This document shows, piece by piece, positions 51,294 to 60,053 of a DNA stretch of 64,000 bases. Position numbers and translations under genes: made by a program. Source of the DNA: Zoogloea oleivorans (GTDB lineage Bacteria; Pseudomonadota; Gammaproteobacteria; Burkholderiales; Rhodocyclaceae); contig NZ_SDKK01000002.1 in the NCBI RefSeq assembly GCF_008107625.1, forward strand, positions 159,756 through 223,755, given 5' to 3'. Positions within the stretch are counted from its first letter, which is position 1. Each line of letters opens with the position of its first letter. Below the pieces are notes generated by a model. That model had not been told where the DNA came from, ran no database searches, and saw only the letters and a list, made by a program, of their open reading frames with translations.

Positions 51294-52028
51294 TCACCGC
51301 AGCAATGCAAACTGCCGAACTACACTGACTGACGACTCAATGTGCTGACGCAGCAGAAGGGAACATTGTTCTGCGTCACGCGCAAGCGCGCTTTGAAAAA
51401 TGAGCTCGTGCTCCGCGTGGACATTTCTCTCGGGCAAAGTGTGGGTCGACGTAAGGCGCCGGTAACGCTCGAGGTGAATATTCAGAACAGCCAAGAATCT
51501 GTAGGTCCAATCGGACGAACAGGCGCTAATAAGTGAACGGTGGAAATTGCGATTCGCTATCTCCCATCGGTCAAACTCGTCGTCCGGATTACGCATTACG
51601 TGCTCATCGGACCGAGTGAGTTCGCTATATGCGGCAACCAAATTGCTCTCCCATTCAGAGCCACCGCACTTCACACTTTCGCGAACAGATTCACACTCAA
51701 GCGCTATGCGGGTTCGAGTGAGGCCCTCCAAGTCTTGCAACGACATTGGCGCCACGAAAAAGCCTCGCTGTGTCTTGGCATGCACCAAGCCGTCAGAAAC
51801 CAGGAGGCTCAGGGCTTCACGCACTGTCCCGCCACTTACATCGAAACGCCGCTGAAGGTCATCAATCAGCAGTCTCGATCCTGCCGACAAGACTCCTTGC
51901 ACAATTTCGCATCGAAGCCTATGCATAACTGACTCAATCAGACTGCGCGGCTTTCCTTTAGGCGACGCAACATCGGCCGCAAAAAGGTCAATGCCAATTG
52001 CCTCTTTACCCAACGCTGGCTGATTCAT
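51294..52028 (-). CDS. GntR/FadR-family regulator, likely BphS-type
   Basis: A 244-residue GntR protein. The winged helix is at about 28-95 (VMHRLRCEIVQGVLSAGSRL; FDVSGGTVREALSLLVSDGL), followed by a helical FadR/VanR-type effector domain (LTRTRIALECESVRESVK; WEIANRNFHRSLISAC) whose histidines usually bind a metal. BphS repressors of this family sit just upstream of bphA1 in other operons, as here, and are released by ring-cleavage products. The start MNQPALG has a GAGAAGAG site; a GTG 12 bases upstream is in frame. Confidence 0.85.
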   Translation of the reverse strand: MNQPALGKEAIGIDLFAADVASPKGKPRSLIESVMHRLRCEIVQGVLSAGSRLLIDDLQRRFDVSGGTVREALSLLVSDGLVHAKTQRGFFVAPMSLQDLEGLTRTRIALECESVRESVKCGGSEWESNLVAAYSELTRSDEHVMRNPDDEFDRWEIANRNFHRSLISACSSDWTYRFLAVLNIHLERYRRLTSTHTLPERNVHAEHELIFQSALARDAEQCSLLLRQHIESSVSVVRQFALLR

Positions 52029-52364
52029 CGCTCTTCTCACCTATATCTTTTCTGAAAATTGAACTTCGAAATCGCCTAGAGACAGCACATCGCACTTGTG
52101 GCGGCGCTGCTGCTCGACTGGCGACGGACTTGTCACGAATTTCGATTAACGATAATCGATTTTTTGGATGTTTGCACGCTGCAGTGCAGCATTGCAAGAG
52201 CGCCACTAAGTGCTCTGGTACGAACGACTGGCCCAAGCGACGATCTTGCGGGAAGACGAACCCTGCTCAGGGGCGTACATTTGGAAGCACGCTCTGCTCA
52301 ACTGACACGCCGGCCCCGCCTTTCAAGTGCGTCGAACTGCAAGGCCTAGAATCGGGCAACAAGG
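52029..52364. other. Unassigned sequence before IS66 debris
   Basis: No gene is supported. Frames are short and unlike anything known to me. It should contain the promoter of the GntR gene on its left side. The AT-rich CGATTAACGATAATCGATT with TTTT near 52140 includes an imperfect inverted repeat that could be an operator. Confidence 0.4.
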
Positions 52365-52580
52365 CATCGGGTTGCTCGAGCCGATCTACACCGCGCAGTT
52401 CGACTCGATTCGCGCCTCGTGCGTCAAGGCGATGGACGAGACGCCGATCAAGGCACGGCGTGCCGGGCCGGGGAAGTTGAAAGCGGCGTACCTCTAGCCG
52501 GTCTACGGGGAACTCGACGAAATCTGTTTCCCGTTCTTCGTGAGTCGCAGGATCGAGCACGTCGAACAGGCGCTCGGCCT
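52365..52580 (+). pseudogene. IS66 transposase (TnpC) internal fragment
   Basis: The frame LLEPIYTAQFDSIRASCVKA, then MDETPIKARRAGPGK, AAYL-stop-PVYGELDEICFPFF and RRIEHVEQALG, matches the catalytic middle of IS66-family transposases. The stop at 52495-52497 replaces a conserved tryptophan (TGG to TAG). The fragment has no 5' part and joins directly to recombinase sequence on its right. The matching 3' end of an IS66 transposase lies at 53795-54052. Confidence 0.78.
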
Positions 52581-52703
52581 TCCGTCAAAGAGATCGCCGA
52601 TCTTCTGCGCCACCAAAGCCTCGACACGGCCAACACCTACGCCCGCGTCGATCTGGAAGGGTTGTGGACCGTGGCCCTGCTGTGGCCCGGGAGTCTGCCA
52701 TGA
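52581..52703 (+). pseudogene. RIT element, first recombinase, C-terminal remnant
   Basis: About 40 residues, PSVKEIADLLRHQSLDTANT then YARVDLEGLWTVALLWPGS, are the end of a tyrosine recombinase containing the nucleophile tyrosine. Its stop overlaps the next recombinase start (ATGA), the arrangement of recombinase-in-trio (RIT) elements. The rest of the gene is missing where it abuts IS66 sequence. Confidence 0.75.
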
Positions 52704-53035
52704 ACGCCCTGGTTTCATGGATGACTCGGGTCGAGACGTATCTGGCGTATCGGCGTCGTCACGGATTCAAGCTCAGCATCGATGCCACGCAGCTTCAATC
52801 GTTTGCCCGCTTTGCTGACGAAGCCGGCACGGCAGATCACCTGACGGTGGCGCTGGCCATCGCATGGGCCCGCTCCTCGCGGCGGCGGAATCCGCTCATG
52901 TGGGCGAGTCGTATCGAGGTTCTGCGTGGCTTCGCACGTTTCTGCCTGCGCGACGATCCGGCGACGGAGATGCCGCCGCAGGGGCTCTTCGGCCCGGCGC
53001 ACCGGCGCCTCGTCCCGCACATCTACACGCACAGC
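52700..53035 (+). pseudogene. RIT element, second recombinase, N-terminal remnant
   Basis: The frame starts MNALVSWMTRVETYLAYRRR, a typical opening of the second RIT recombinase, and continues through the core-binding domain (WASRIEVLRGFARFCLRDDP) to VPHIYTH. There it runs into sequence from the middle of the third recombinase. An internal deletion has therefore fused the two, removing the catalytic domain of the second. Confidence 0.72.
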
Positions 53036-53705
53036 AGGTCCTGGCGATACCCATGAAACGCTTCGAGCGGCCCCTGCTCGAGTATCTCTCCCGCGATGAG
53101 GTTCAAGGCGTTCTCGCCGCCCCCGACACGAGCACCTGATGTGGTCACCGTGATCGGGTCATGTTCGCGTTGCTCTACAACACCGGCGCGCGAGTTTCCG
53201 AAATGATCGGCATCCGGGTGGCCGATGTCACGCTCGCCACGACGTCCTCGGTGCGCTTGCAGGGCAAGGGGCGCAAGCAACGAACCGTGCCGCTGTGGAA
53301 GGAGACGGCGGCCGAAATCGGTCACTGGTTGAAGTATGCAGACTTGCGTGCAGACCAGCCCCTGGTCCCCAACCGCAGCGGGCGACCGATGACTCGCACG
53401 AATGTGGCCGACCGACTTGCCCTCGCGATCACGGCCGCGACGACGCAGTGTCCGCGGCTGGCGGGGCGCAGAATATCGCCCCATTCCTGGAGGCACGCGA
53501 CGGCCATGCATCTGTGCAGGCCGGTGTCGACATCACGGTCATCGCCTTGTGGCTGGGTCACGAGAGCCCGGTCACGACCCATGGCTATGTCGAGGCTGAT
53601 CTGGCAATGAAGGAACGTGCCCTCGCGACCCTCGCGCCCCCGGAGACCAAACGCAAACGCTATCGCCCAAGCGACGCCGTCCTCAAATTCCTCGAAAGCC
53701 TCTGA
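53036..53705 (+). pseudogene. RIT element, third recombinase, catalytic part with stop and frameshift
   Basis: Sequence equivalent to QVLAIPMKRFERPLLEYLSR, DEVQGVLAAPDTST, DRVMFALLYNTGARVSEMIG, HSWRHATAMHL and GVDITVIALWLGHESPVTTH then GYVEADLAMK covers the catalytic domain, including Arg, His-x-x-Arg and Tyr. A TGA at 53137-53139 replaces what was probably tryptophan (TGG). A single-base loss near 53514 shifts the frame. Not functional as written. Confidence 0.78.
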
Positions 53706-53788
53706 ATTATGCAAACCTGTGCATGCGGACCACCGTACAGGAGAACGCTCGCGACGGCGTAGCTTGCCTAATAGTTGACCGAGGATAA

Positions 53789-53820
53789 CGGCGCTTATCG
53801 AAATATTTCGATAAGCGCCG
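53789..53820. repeat. Perfect 32-base palindrome at the RIT/IS66 junction
   Basis: CGGCGCTTATCGAAAT is followed immediately by its exact inverse ATTTCGATAAGCGCCG, with no loop. The right arm reads on into IS66 transposase codons, so the left arm looks like an inverted copy or element end. It could be the end of the RIT element or a recombination scar. Confidence 0.85.
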
Positions 53821-54052
53821 GAACTGGCTGTTCTGCTGGACCGAACTCGGCGCCAGGCAGGTCGGCATCATGCAGATGCCTGATCGTCACTTGCCGCCTG
53901 CACGAAATCGATTCGTATGACTATCTGGTCGATGTCCTGCAGCGAGTTGGTCAGCATCCGGCCAGTCAGGTCCACGAACTGACGCCACGCATGTGGAAGC
54001 AACTCTTCGCTAGCAATCCTCTCCGATCGCCTTTGCAAAATCCACAGGCGTA
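53795..54052 (+). pseudogene. IS66 transposase C-terminal fragment
   Basis: Across two frames the sequence gives RRNWLFCWTELGARQVGIMQ and then LIVTCRLHEIDSYDYLVDVL, QRVGQHPASQVHELTPRMWK. This is the conserved end of IS66 TnpC. One extra base near 53880 breaks the frame. Together with the fragment at 52365-52580 it brackets the decayed RIT element. No IS66 terminal repeat was identified. Confidence 0.78.
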
Positions 54053-54088
54053 GGCAAGTACGCCGGGCAGTTACCGGTTACGCTTGGC

Positions 54089-54499
54089 CTACCTGACTGA
54101 CGCTTGCGTCGGCACTTGCGCCTGAAATCTGGCACGTGCGACGGCGATCGCCGGCTGGTGGTGCTCCGCCCAAGCGATGAGTGCGGTGAGCGGGGGCATA
54201 AGCGAGGTACCGAGCGCCGTGAGTCCGTAACGCACCGCTGGCGGCGTGGTGGAGGTCACCTCGCGCCAGACGAGCCCGTCGCGTTCGAGATGACGCAAGG
54301 TTTCGGCGAGCATTCGACGGGAGATGTCGGGTACGGCGCGGAGGAGTTCATTGAAGCGCATGGAGTTGTTGGCAAGGGTGATCAAAATCAAGACCGACCA
54401 CTTGTCCCCCAGCCGATCAAGCACATCACGCACCGGGCAACTTTCGCCGTGGGTGGGCAAAGGCAGTGGAGTGGTTCCCTTATGATTACCTTGCGACAT
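54089..54499 (-). CDS. HxlR-family regulator
   Basis: The 136-residue protein has the HxlR winged-helix pattern: [55 protein letters not shown] and [15 protein letters not shown]. The N-terminal cysteine is the redox- or electrophile-sensing position in QorR/YodB-type members. It is divergent from a QorB/YtfG-like quinone reductase gene, a familiar pairing in which HxlR represses both. A longer frame would run into the divergent promoter. Confidence 0.9.
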   Translation of the reverse strand: MSQGNHKGTTPLPLPTHGESCPVRDVLDRLGDKWSVLILITLANNSMRFNELLRAVPDISRRMLAETLRHLERDGLVWREVTSTTPPAVRYGLTALGTSLMPPLTALIAWAEHHQPAIAVARARFQAQVPTQASVR

Positions 54500-54577
54500 A
54501 CGCGTGCCTTCTTGTGCAGTTTGACGACAGTTCCTAGAATGCACCAAGTTCTTTATTGTAACCTGAAAGGTAATGCT

Positions 54578-55458
54578 ATGCCCCATTTTCGCGACGCACG
54601 GATTTTCATCACCGGCGCTTCGGGCAAGTTTGCCACTCAGGTGCTGCGGGCGCTCAACGCCCAAGGCGCCCGGTACGTGACCGCAGGGAGCCGGTTCCCG
54701 GTGCGGATCAGCGGGCTCGCCGAGTCAAAAATCAGGGTGGATTTCGACGACCCAGTCAGCCTGGACGAAGCCTTCGAGGGTATCGATCGATTGCTGATCG
54801 TTGCCACCGATGCTTTGGGTGAACCTGGCAAGCTCGCCCGCCAGCAGAAGGCGGCGATCGAGGCGGCCGCCAAGGCTGGCGTCGGGCATATCCTCTACAC
54901 CTCGATGACCAACCCTGGACCTGAAAGTCTGATCCCCTTCGCGCCGGACCATCGCAGCAGTGAGGAGGCGGTCATCGCCACCGGCATCCCTTACACCATT
55001 CTGCGTAACAACTGGTATTTCGACAACCTGCTGTTCACGATGCCCTCGGTGCTTGCGTCGGGGCGCTGGTACACCGCTGCCGGCGATGGGACAGTGGGCT
55101 ATGTGACGCGCCTCGACTGCGCGGCAGCGGCCACAGGCGCCCTGCTCACAGAGGACCAGTCATCGATCCAGGACATCACCGGCCCTGTGGCCTTGACCGT
55201 TGACGCGCTGGCAACCGCGACCAGCAAGCAACTGGGCAAGCCCATCGAGGTGGTCAAGGTCTCCGACGACGCGCTCGCGGCCGGGATGCGCGACGCAGGG
55301 GTCCCCACCCATTCGTTGAGCTCATGGTCGCCTTTGATGCCAACGTGCGCGCAGGGCACATGAACGTGGTCACCGATGCGGTGACATACTTCGCTGGCCG
55401 TGAACCGCAACGCCTGGGCGACTGGCTGGCGGTGAACCGCACGGCCCTGACAAGCTGA
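54578..55458 (+). pseudogene. QorB/YtfG-like NAD(P)H quinone reductase, frameshifted near C-terminus
   Basis: The frame starts [20 protein letters not shown], an NAD(P)-binding fold of the NmrA/YtfG type (LLIVATDALGEPGKLARQQK; YTILRNNWYFDNLLFTM). Near 55306 one base is missing. The original frame then continues as FVELMVAFDANVRAGHMNVV to NRTALTS and a stop at 55456-55458, which is the normal C-terminus. As written, the product ends early with an unrelated tail (SSWSPLMPTC). It may be a true mutation or a sequence error. It is divergently paired with the HxlR gene. Confidence 0.82.
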
Positions 55459-55497
55459 GCCCATGCGCCGCCAGCCCACGCGCTACCTCCCTCACTG

Positions 55498-56035
55498 CGG
55501 CGGGCCCCGTTTTTTCATGGGCTGGATCCACCCGACACTTACGAACTCACCTGGCCGGCGCCGGGTGCGCCATGGCTGGCCGAGCGAGCGGGCTGCTCGA
55601 GGCCGCAGCCATCGCCACCGCCTTCGACGGACAGGGCTTCGACCACGGGGTGTTCGTGCCACTGAAGATCGCCCCTCCCAAAGCAAGCTTTCCATGCGCG
55701 CAGACGTCGCTCAAAGCCGGCCTCGGCCTCGACGCTCACTTGACCGCAGGCGCGGCGCTCGCCCCGTTGCGCGAGGAAGGGGTGCTGATCATCGGCTCGG
55801 ACAACAGCTTCCACAACATGCAGGAGATGATAGCGGGTATGCACGGGCGCAGCCGGGTGCGAGCCGTGAATTCGATGCCTGGCTGGAGGCGGTCGCCGCC
55901 GACACGCGTGAGGAACATCTGTTACCCCTGCATGTGGTGGCTGGCGCCGCCGCTGGCGAGCCACGCCGCAAGATGCTGGAAGATCACGTCATGGGCACCG
56001 TGGAGAGTGCCTTTGAATATGGAGGTATGGAGGCA
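55498..56035 (+). pseudogene. DODA-type (LigB-fold) extradiol dioxygenase, decayed
   Basis: Three frames carry consecutive pieces of a 4,5-DOPA dioxygenase/YgiD-like protein: DPPDTYELTWPAPGAPWLAE; then AAAIATAFDGQGFDHGVFVP and LREEGVLIIGSDNSFHNMQE; then DAWLEAVAADTREEHLLPLH and KMLEDHVMGTVESAFEYG. At least two frameshifts separate them. The N-terminal third with the HGxP metal histidine is missing. Not functional. Confidence 0.75.
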
Positions 56036-56040
56036 GGCCA

Positions 56041-56523
56041 TGAGCTTCGAATTTCCGCCACGCCCGGGCGAACGTCCGCGGACCACGCCTTGTGCACCGC
56101 ACACCCAGATCAGCCAGAACAGCGCTCCGGAGGTGCACCGGACCTTCAAGGTACACGCATCGAGTTGCCTTCGTGCGCAGCGAGCCATCGAGAATCTCGG
56201 TCCCCGGGGCCGAGGCTCTGGTGCTATCCCATGAGCGCGCATGTGGTCCGCCCCAAGCCTTCATGGTCGGTCGCGAGTTCGCCCGTGTGCATCCGGCTGA
56301 TGACGGTTCGATGCACCTGATTCTGCCCCTGGAGTTGGTCAGCAAAGGCTGGGGCGAGCCACATCCCATGGCCGAGGCGGGCTACATCCCGGCCAATGCC
56401 GTGATGGCCTACGCGCCCCGGGACATCGCCGAGATCGACATCCTGCTGGGCATCCTGCGCACCTCCTGGGACTTTGCCTGCGGCCATATAAATCTACCTT
56501 CAACCATCGTCATCCATGAATGA
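56041..56523 (+). pseudogene. DUF5519 (luciferase-like) family protein, frameshifted
   Basis: A first frame gives MSFEFPPRPGERPRTTPCAP and HTQISQNSAPEVHRTFKVHA. A second continues with ISVPGAEALVLSHERACGPP, QAFMVGREFARVHPADDGS, VSKGWGEPHPMAEAGYIPAN and YAPRDIAEIDILLGILR. These are consecutive parts of a DUF5519 protein, with the shift between about 56150 and 56200. The 3' end overlaps the following oxidoreductase region. Probably inactive. Confidence 0.7.
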
Positions 56524-56533
56524 GGAGAAAGCA

Positions 56534-57625
56534 GTGACTCAAAACAACCGTGATTTGTACTCACCGGCCACCGTCGCCGGCCACCGGCTACAGAACCGCA
56601 TCGTCATGGCGCCGATGACGCGCAACCGCGCCATCGAGAATCTGCCCAACGCGCTGATGGCCGAGTATTATGCGCAGCGCGCCTTGGCCGGGCTGATCAT
56701 CACCGAAGGCACCAGCCCCTCGCCCGAAGGCCTGGGTTATCCGCGCATTCCAGGGCTGTTCTCAGAGGCCCAGGTGGCCGGCTGGAAGGGCGTCACCGGC
56801 GCGGTTCACAGCCGCGGCGCCAAGATCTTCGTCCAGTTCATGCACACCGGACGTATTGGCCATCCGCACAATCTGCCGCAGGGCGCGCAGGTACTGGCTC
56901 CCTCGGCCATCGCCGCCGCCGGCGAGATCTACACCGACCGCGCCGGCATGCAGCCGCACCCGGCGCCCCGGGCGATGAGCCTCGACGACATCGCCCGCAC
57001 CCGGCAGGATTTCGTCAAGGCGGCCCAAAACGCCATTGCTGCCGGTTTCGACGGGGTCGAGCTGCACGGCGCCAACGGCTACCTGCTGGAGCAGTTCATC
57101 CGCCCCACCAGCAACCAGCGCAGCGACGACTACGGCGGCCCGATCGAAAACCGCGCCCGTTTCGTGCTGGAAGTGGCCAGGGCCACGGCCGAGGCCATCG
57201 GCGCCTCCAGGGTGGGCATTCGCCTCTCGCCCTACGGCGTGTTCAACGACATGCCGCCTTACGCGGAAATGGAGGCCGACTACACCTACCTGGCCGAGCA
57301 ATTGGGCAAGCTGGGGCTGGCGTATCTACACATCGTGGATCATTCTGCCATGGGCGCGCCTGCAGTGCCGGAGCAGATCAAGCAGGCCATGCGCGCGGCC
57401 TTCGGCGGCCCCGTCATCCTGGTCGGCGCTTATGACGCGCAGCGCGCCCAGGACGATCTGAACGCCGGCCGCGCGGATCTGATCGCGGTCGGGTGTGATT
57501 TTCTCGCCAACCCGGACCTGCCCGCCCGCTGGCAACAGGGGTTGGCGCTCAACGCGCCGGACTTCGACACTTTCTACACTCCCGGCGAGAAAGGCTACAC
57601 GGACTACCCTACCCGCGCCGCTTAG
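56534..57625 (+). CDS. Old Yellow Enzyme-family alkene reductase (NemA-like)
   Basis: A 363-residue FMN TIM-barrel enzyme. Features are RIVMAPMTRNRAIEN, IITEGTSPSPEGLGYPRIPG, the substrate-binding His/Asn pair in ELHGANGYLLEQFIRPTSNQ, RSDDYGGPIENRARF, and VGCDFLANPDLPARW near the phosphate site. It reduces activated C=C bonds, nitro groups or nitrate esters with NAD(P)H. A GTG start is chosen because TGAGGAGAA lies at the right distance; an ATG 18 bases upstream is in frame. It is intact, unlike the three genes before it. Confidence 0.88.
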   Translation: MTQNNRDLYSPATVAGHRLQNRIVMAPMTRNRAIENLPNALMAEYYAQRALAGLIITEGTSPSPEGLGYPRIPGLFSEAQVAGWKGVTGAVHSRGAKIFVQFMHTGRIGHPHNLPQGAQVLAPSAIAAAGEIYTDRAGMQPHPAPRAMSLDDIARTRQDFVKAAQNAIAAGFDGVELHGANGYLLEQFIRPTSNQRSDDYGGPIENRARFVLEVARATAEAIGASRVGIRLSPYGVFNDMPPYAEMEADYTYLAEQLGKLGLAYLHIVDHSAMGAPAVPEQIKQAMRAAFGGPVILVGAYDAQRAQDDLNAGRADLIAVGCDFLANPDLPARWQQGLALNAPDFDTFYTPGEKGYTDYPTRAA

Positions 57626-57753
57626 CCGGCCACCTCGCACGCCGCGGTGATCGACAGGGACGATCGGTCATCGCATGGCGGCGCGGCAGAAGCTGATCTA
57701 CATCACGTGGCCCGATGAACAGAGGGTGCTCGTCACCCGGTTCACGTCATGGC

Positions 57754-58902
57754 CTAGCCAAACTGCCGCCTGAACCTGCGCACGCCAAAACCGAAGATCC
57801 CCACCCCCAGCAGCGTCAATCCCAGCAGCGAATCCCACAGCACGTCGAGCCCCGCGCCCTTGAGCAGGATGCCGTAGCCCATCTCGATGAAGTAGTAGAG
57901 CGGCGACAGATACATCGCCTCGCGTAAACCGGCGGGCATAGCCTCGGGCGGGGTCCAGGCGCCGGAGAGAAACACCATGGGCATAAGGATGAAAATGGCC
58001 AGCATCGCCGCCTGGGCCAAGTTGCGGCTCAGGGTGGCGATGTAGAGACCGAGCCCGGAGGTGGCGACGGTGTAGAGGGTGGTCACGGCGAAGAACAGCG
58101 GCAGGCTGCCCTTGATGGGCACGCCGAAGACCGGCACCAGGACCAGGAACAGGGAGATTGCAGTGCCCGCGAGGATCACCAGGGTCATGGAGATCACCTT
58201 CGGCAGCAGGATCAGCGCCGGGGTCAGCGGCGAAACCAGCAGTTGCTCGATGGTGCCGCGCTCCTTCTCGCGCACCGCGGCGGCGGCCGGCAGCATGATG
58301 GCCATGACGGTGATGACGGTCAGCAGCTCCGAGATGGGGATGAACCAGGCATCGTTCTGGTTCGGGTTGTACCAGACGCGGTGCTGGTCCTGGATCATGG
58401 GGACAGTGTCGAGGCTCGCCTCGCTCGCCCCCATGCGCGCCAGCGCCGCCTCGAAGCCGTAGCGACCGATGATCTGGCCACTGTAGCTGGCGGCCAGCGT
58501 CCCCAGCACGGTGTTGCTGGTGTCCACCAGAACCTGCACGTCCGTGGGCCGGCCGCTCTGCAGGTCACGCTGAAAGTAGGGAGGGATGTCCAGCACCGCC
58601 AGCGCCTGCCCCTGGTCCAGCAGCGCCTGCCCTTCGCGGCTGTCCTGGATCTCGCCGCCCAGCTGGAAATAAGGCGGACGGAAGCGGTAGATCAGCTCGC
58701 GGGAGGCGGCGCTGTGGTCGGCATCGTGCACCACCACCGTGGCATGGTTGAGCTCCAGGCGCACATTGCGGGTCATGTAGATGTCGGCGGTGAACAGGAA
58801 GACGATGGCGAACATCAGAAAGCCGTCGCGAAAGAGCTGCAGCAGCTCCTTGACTGTCATCGCTGCCAGCCGCGACCACCAGAGTGTCAACCTTGAGTTC
58901 AT
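57754..58902 (-). CDS. ABC-2 type exporter permease (YhhJ/YbhR-like)
   Basis: A 382-residue permease. One N-terminal helix (FLMFAIVFLFTADIYM) and a large periplasmic domain (about 45-180) precede five helices near the C-terminus, with the family motif REKERGTIEQLLVSPLTP at about 220. It starts MNSRLTLWWSRLAAM, overlapping the stop of the preceding permease (ATGA). With its partner permease, the twin ATPase, HlyD and TolC genes it makes a tripartite exporter; the substrate is unknown. Confidence 0.88.
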   Translation of the reverse strand: MNSRLTLWWSRLAAMTVKELLQLFRDGFLMFAIVFLFTADIYMTRNVRLELNHATVVVHDADHSAASRELIYRFRPPYFQLGGEIQDSREGQALLDQGQALAVLDIPPYFQRDLQSGRPTDVQVLVDTSNTVLGTLAASYSGQIIGRYGFEAALARMGASEASLDTVPMIQDQHRVWYNPNQNDAWFIPISELLTVITVMAIMLPAAAAVREKERGTIEQLLVSPLTPALILLPKVISMTLVILAGTAISLFLVLVPVFGVPIKGSLPLFFAVTTLYTVATSGLGLYIATLSRNLAQAAMLAIFILMPMVFLSGAWTPPEAMPAGLREAMYLSPLYYFIEMGYGILLKGAGLDVLWDSLLGLTLLGVGIFGFGVRRFRRQFG

Positions 58903-60053
58903 GTGCGCGGTCTTTTGTGAAAGAGCGCGAAGCTGATCAGCCACAGCACGGCCGCGTAAATGGCCAGCGCCAATGCCTTGCCCCAGAGCTGTTCCAGGCC
59001 CACCCCCTTGAGGAAGCTGCCCAAGGCGATGTCGGTGAAATACATGGCGGGAAACAGGTGCGCCTCGAATTGCCCCTGCGGGTCCATGGAGGCGATGGGC
59101 ACCAGCAGGCCCGAGTACAGCACGGAGGGGATGATGGTCATGACTACGGTCAGCATCATCGCCGCCACCTGGGTGCGCACGATGAGCGAGGCGAGCAGGC
59201 CGATGCCCGTGGTGCAGGTGACATAGATCACCGAGGAGAGGAAGAAGAACAGCGGATCGCCCTTGAACGGCACGCCGAACAGACCGGTGGCGAGCGCCCA
59301 CAGAATGAGGCTGTTGACGATGGAGATACCCACGTAGGGCAGGAGCTTGCCGGCCAGGAATTCGCCGCGGGTGACGGTGGAGGCATAGATGTTGTAGATG
59401 GAGCCGCTCTCCTTCTCGCGCACCACCCCCAGCGCGGTGAGGAATGGAGGCGCCACCATCAGCACCAGCATGACCAGCGCCGTGGCGATCGACCAGGTGC
59501 TCTTGAGCTCCTGGTTGTAGAGATAGCGCAGCTGCACCCGCACCGGCTGGGCGAGCGCCGCCGCCCGTTCCGGCGCGACGCCGAAGCGGCGGCTGATATA
59601 GGCGGCCAGCAGTTCGCCGTTGAAGGCCGCGTTGATGGCGATGACGTAGCCCTTGCTGGTCGAGGCGCGAAACGGGAAGGTGCCGTCGATCAGGCTCTGC
59701 ACCGCCGCGGGCCGCCCCGCCATGAGGTTCTCCTCGAATTTTGGCGGAACCACGATGGCGAAGCGGATGCGGCTGTCGGCGAGCAGGGGGTCGAGCTCGC
59801 GTTCGCTCTTCACATGGCCCCGGTAGTCGAAGTAGCGCGAGTCGATGAAGCGGTGGGTGTAGTCGCGCGAGAGGGCGCTGCGGTCATGGTCCACCACCGC
59901 GAACGGGATATGCTCCACGTCGAGCGACAGGCCGTAGCCGAAGACCAGCATCAGCGCAGCGGGCACCACGAAGGCCAGCGCGAGAAACAGGCGGTCGCGC
60001 ACGATCTCGCGCCACTCCTTGTGGGCCAGCGCCGCGATGCGTGCGAGGTTCAT
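58899..60053 (-). CDS. ABC-2 type exporter permease (YbhS-like)
   Basis: A 384-residue permease similar in layout to the next gene: MNLARIAALAHKEWREIVRD, a first helix LFLALAFVVPAALMLVFGYG, a periplasmic domain, then VREKESGSIYNIYASTVTRG and five helices. The start overlaps the stop of the ATPase gene, and its own stop overlaps the next start, so all three are coupled. Two different permeases suggest a heterodimeric channel. Confidence 0.88.
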   Translation of the reverse strand: MNLARIAALAHKEWREIVRDRLFLALAFVVPAALMLVFGYGLSLDVEHIPFAVVDHDRSALSRDYTHRFIDSRYFDYRGHVKSERELDPLLADSRIRFAIVVPPKFEENLMAGRPAAVQSLIDGTFPFRASTSKGYVIAINAAFNGELLAAYISRRFGVAPERAAALAQPVRVQLRYLYNQELKSTWSIATALVMLVLMVAPPFLTALGVVREKESGSIYNIYASTVTRGEFLAGKLLPYVGISIVNSLILWALATGLFGVPFKGDPLFFFLSSVIYVTCTTGIGLLASLIVRTQVAAMMLTVVMTIIPSVLYSGLLVPIASMDPQGQFEAHLFPAMYFTDIALGSFLKGVGLEQLWGKALALAIYAAVLWLISFALFHKRPRT

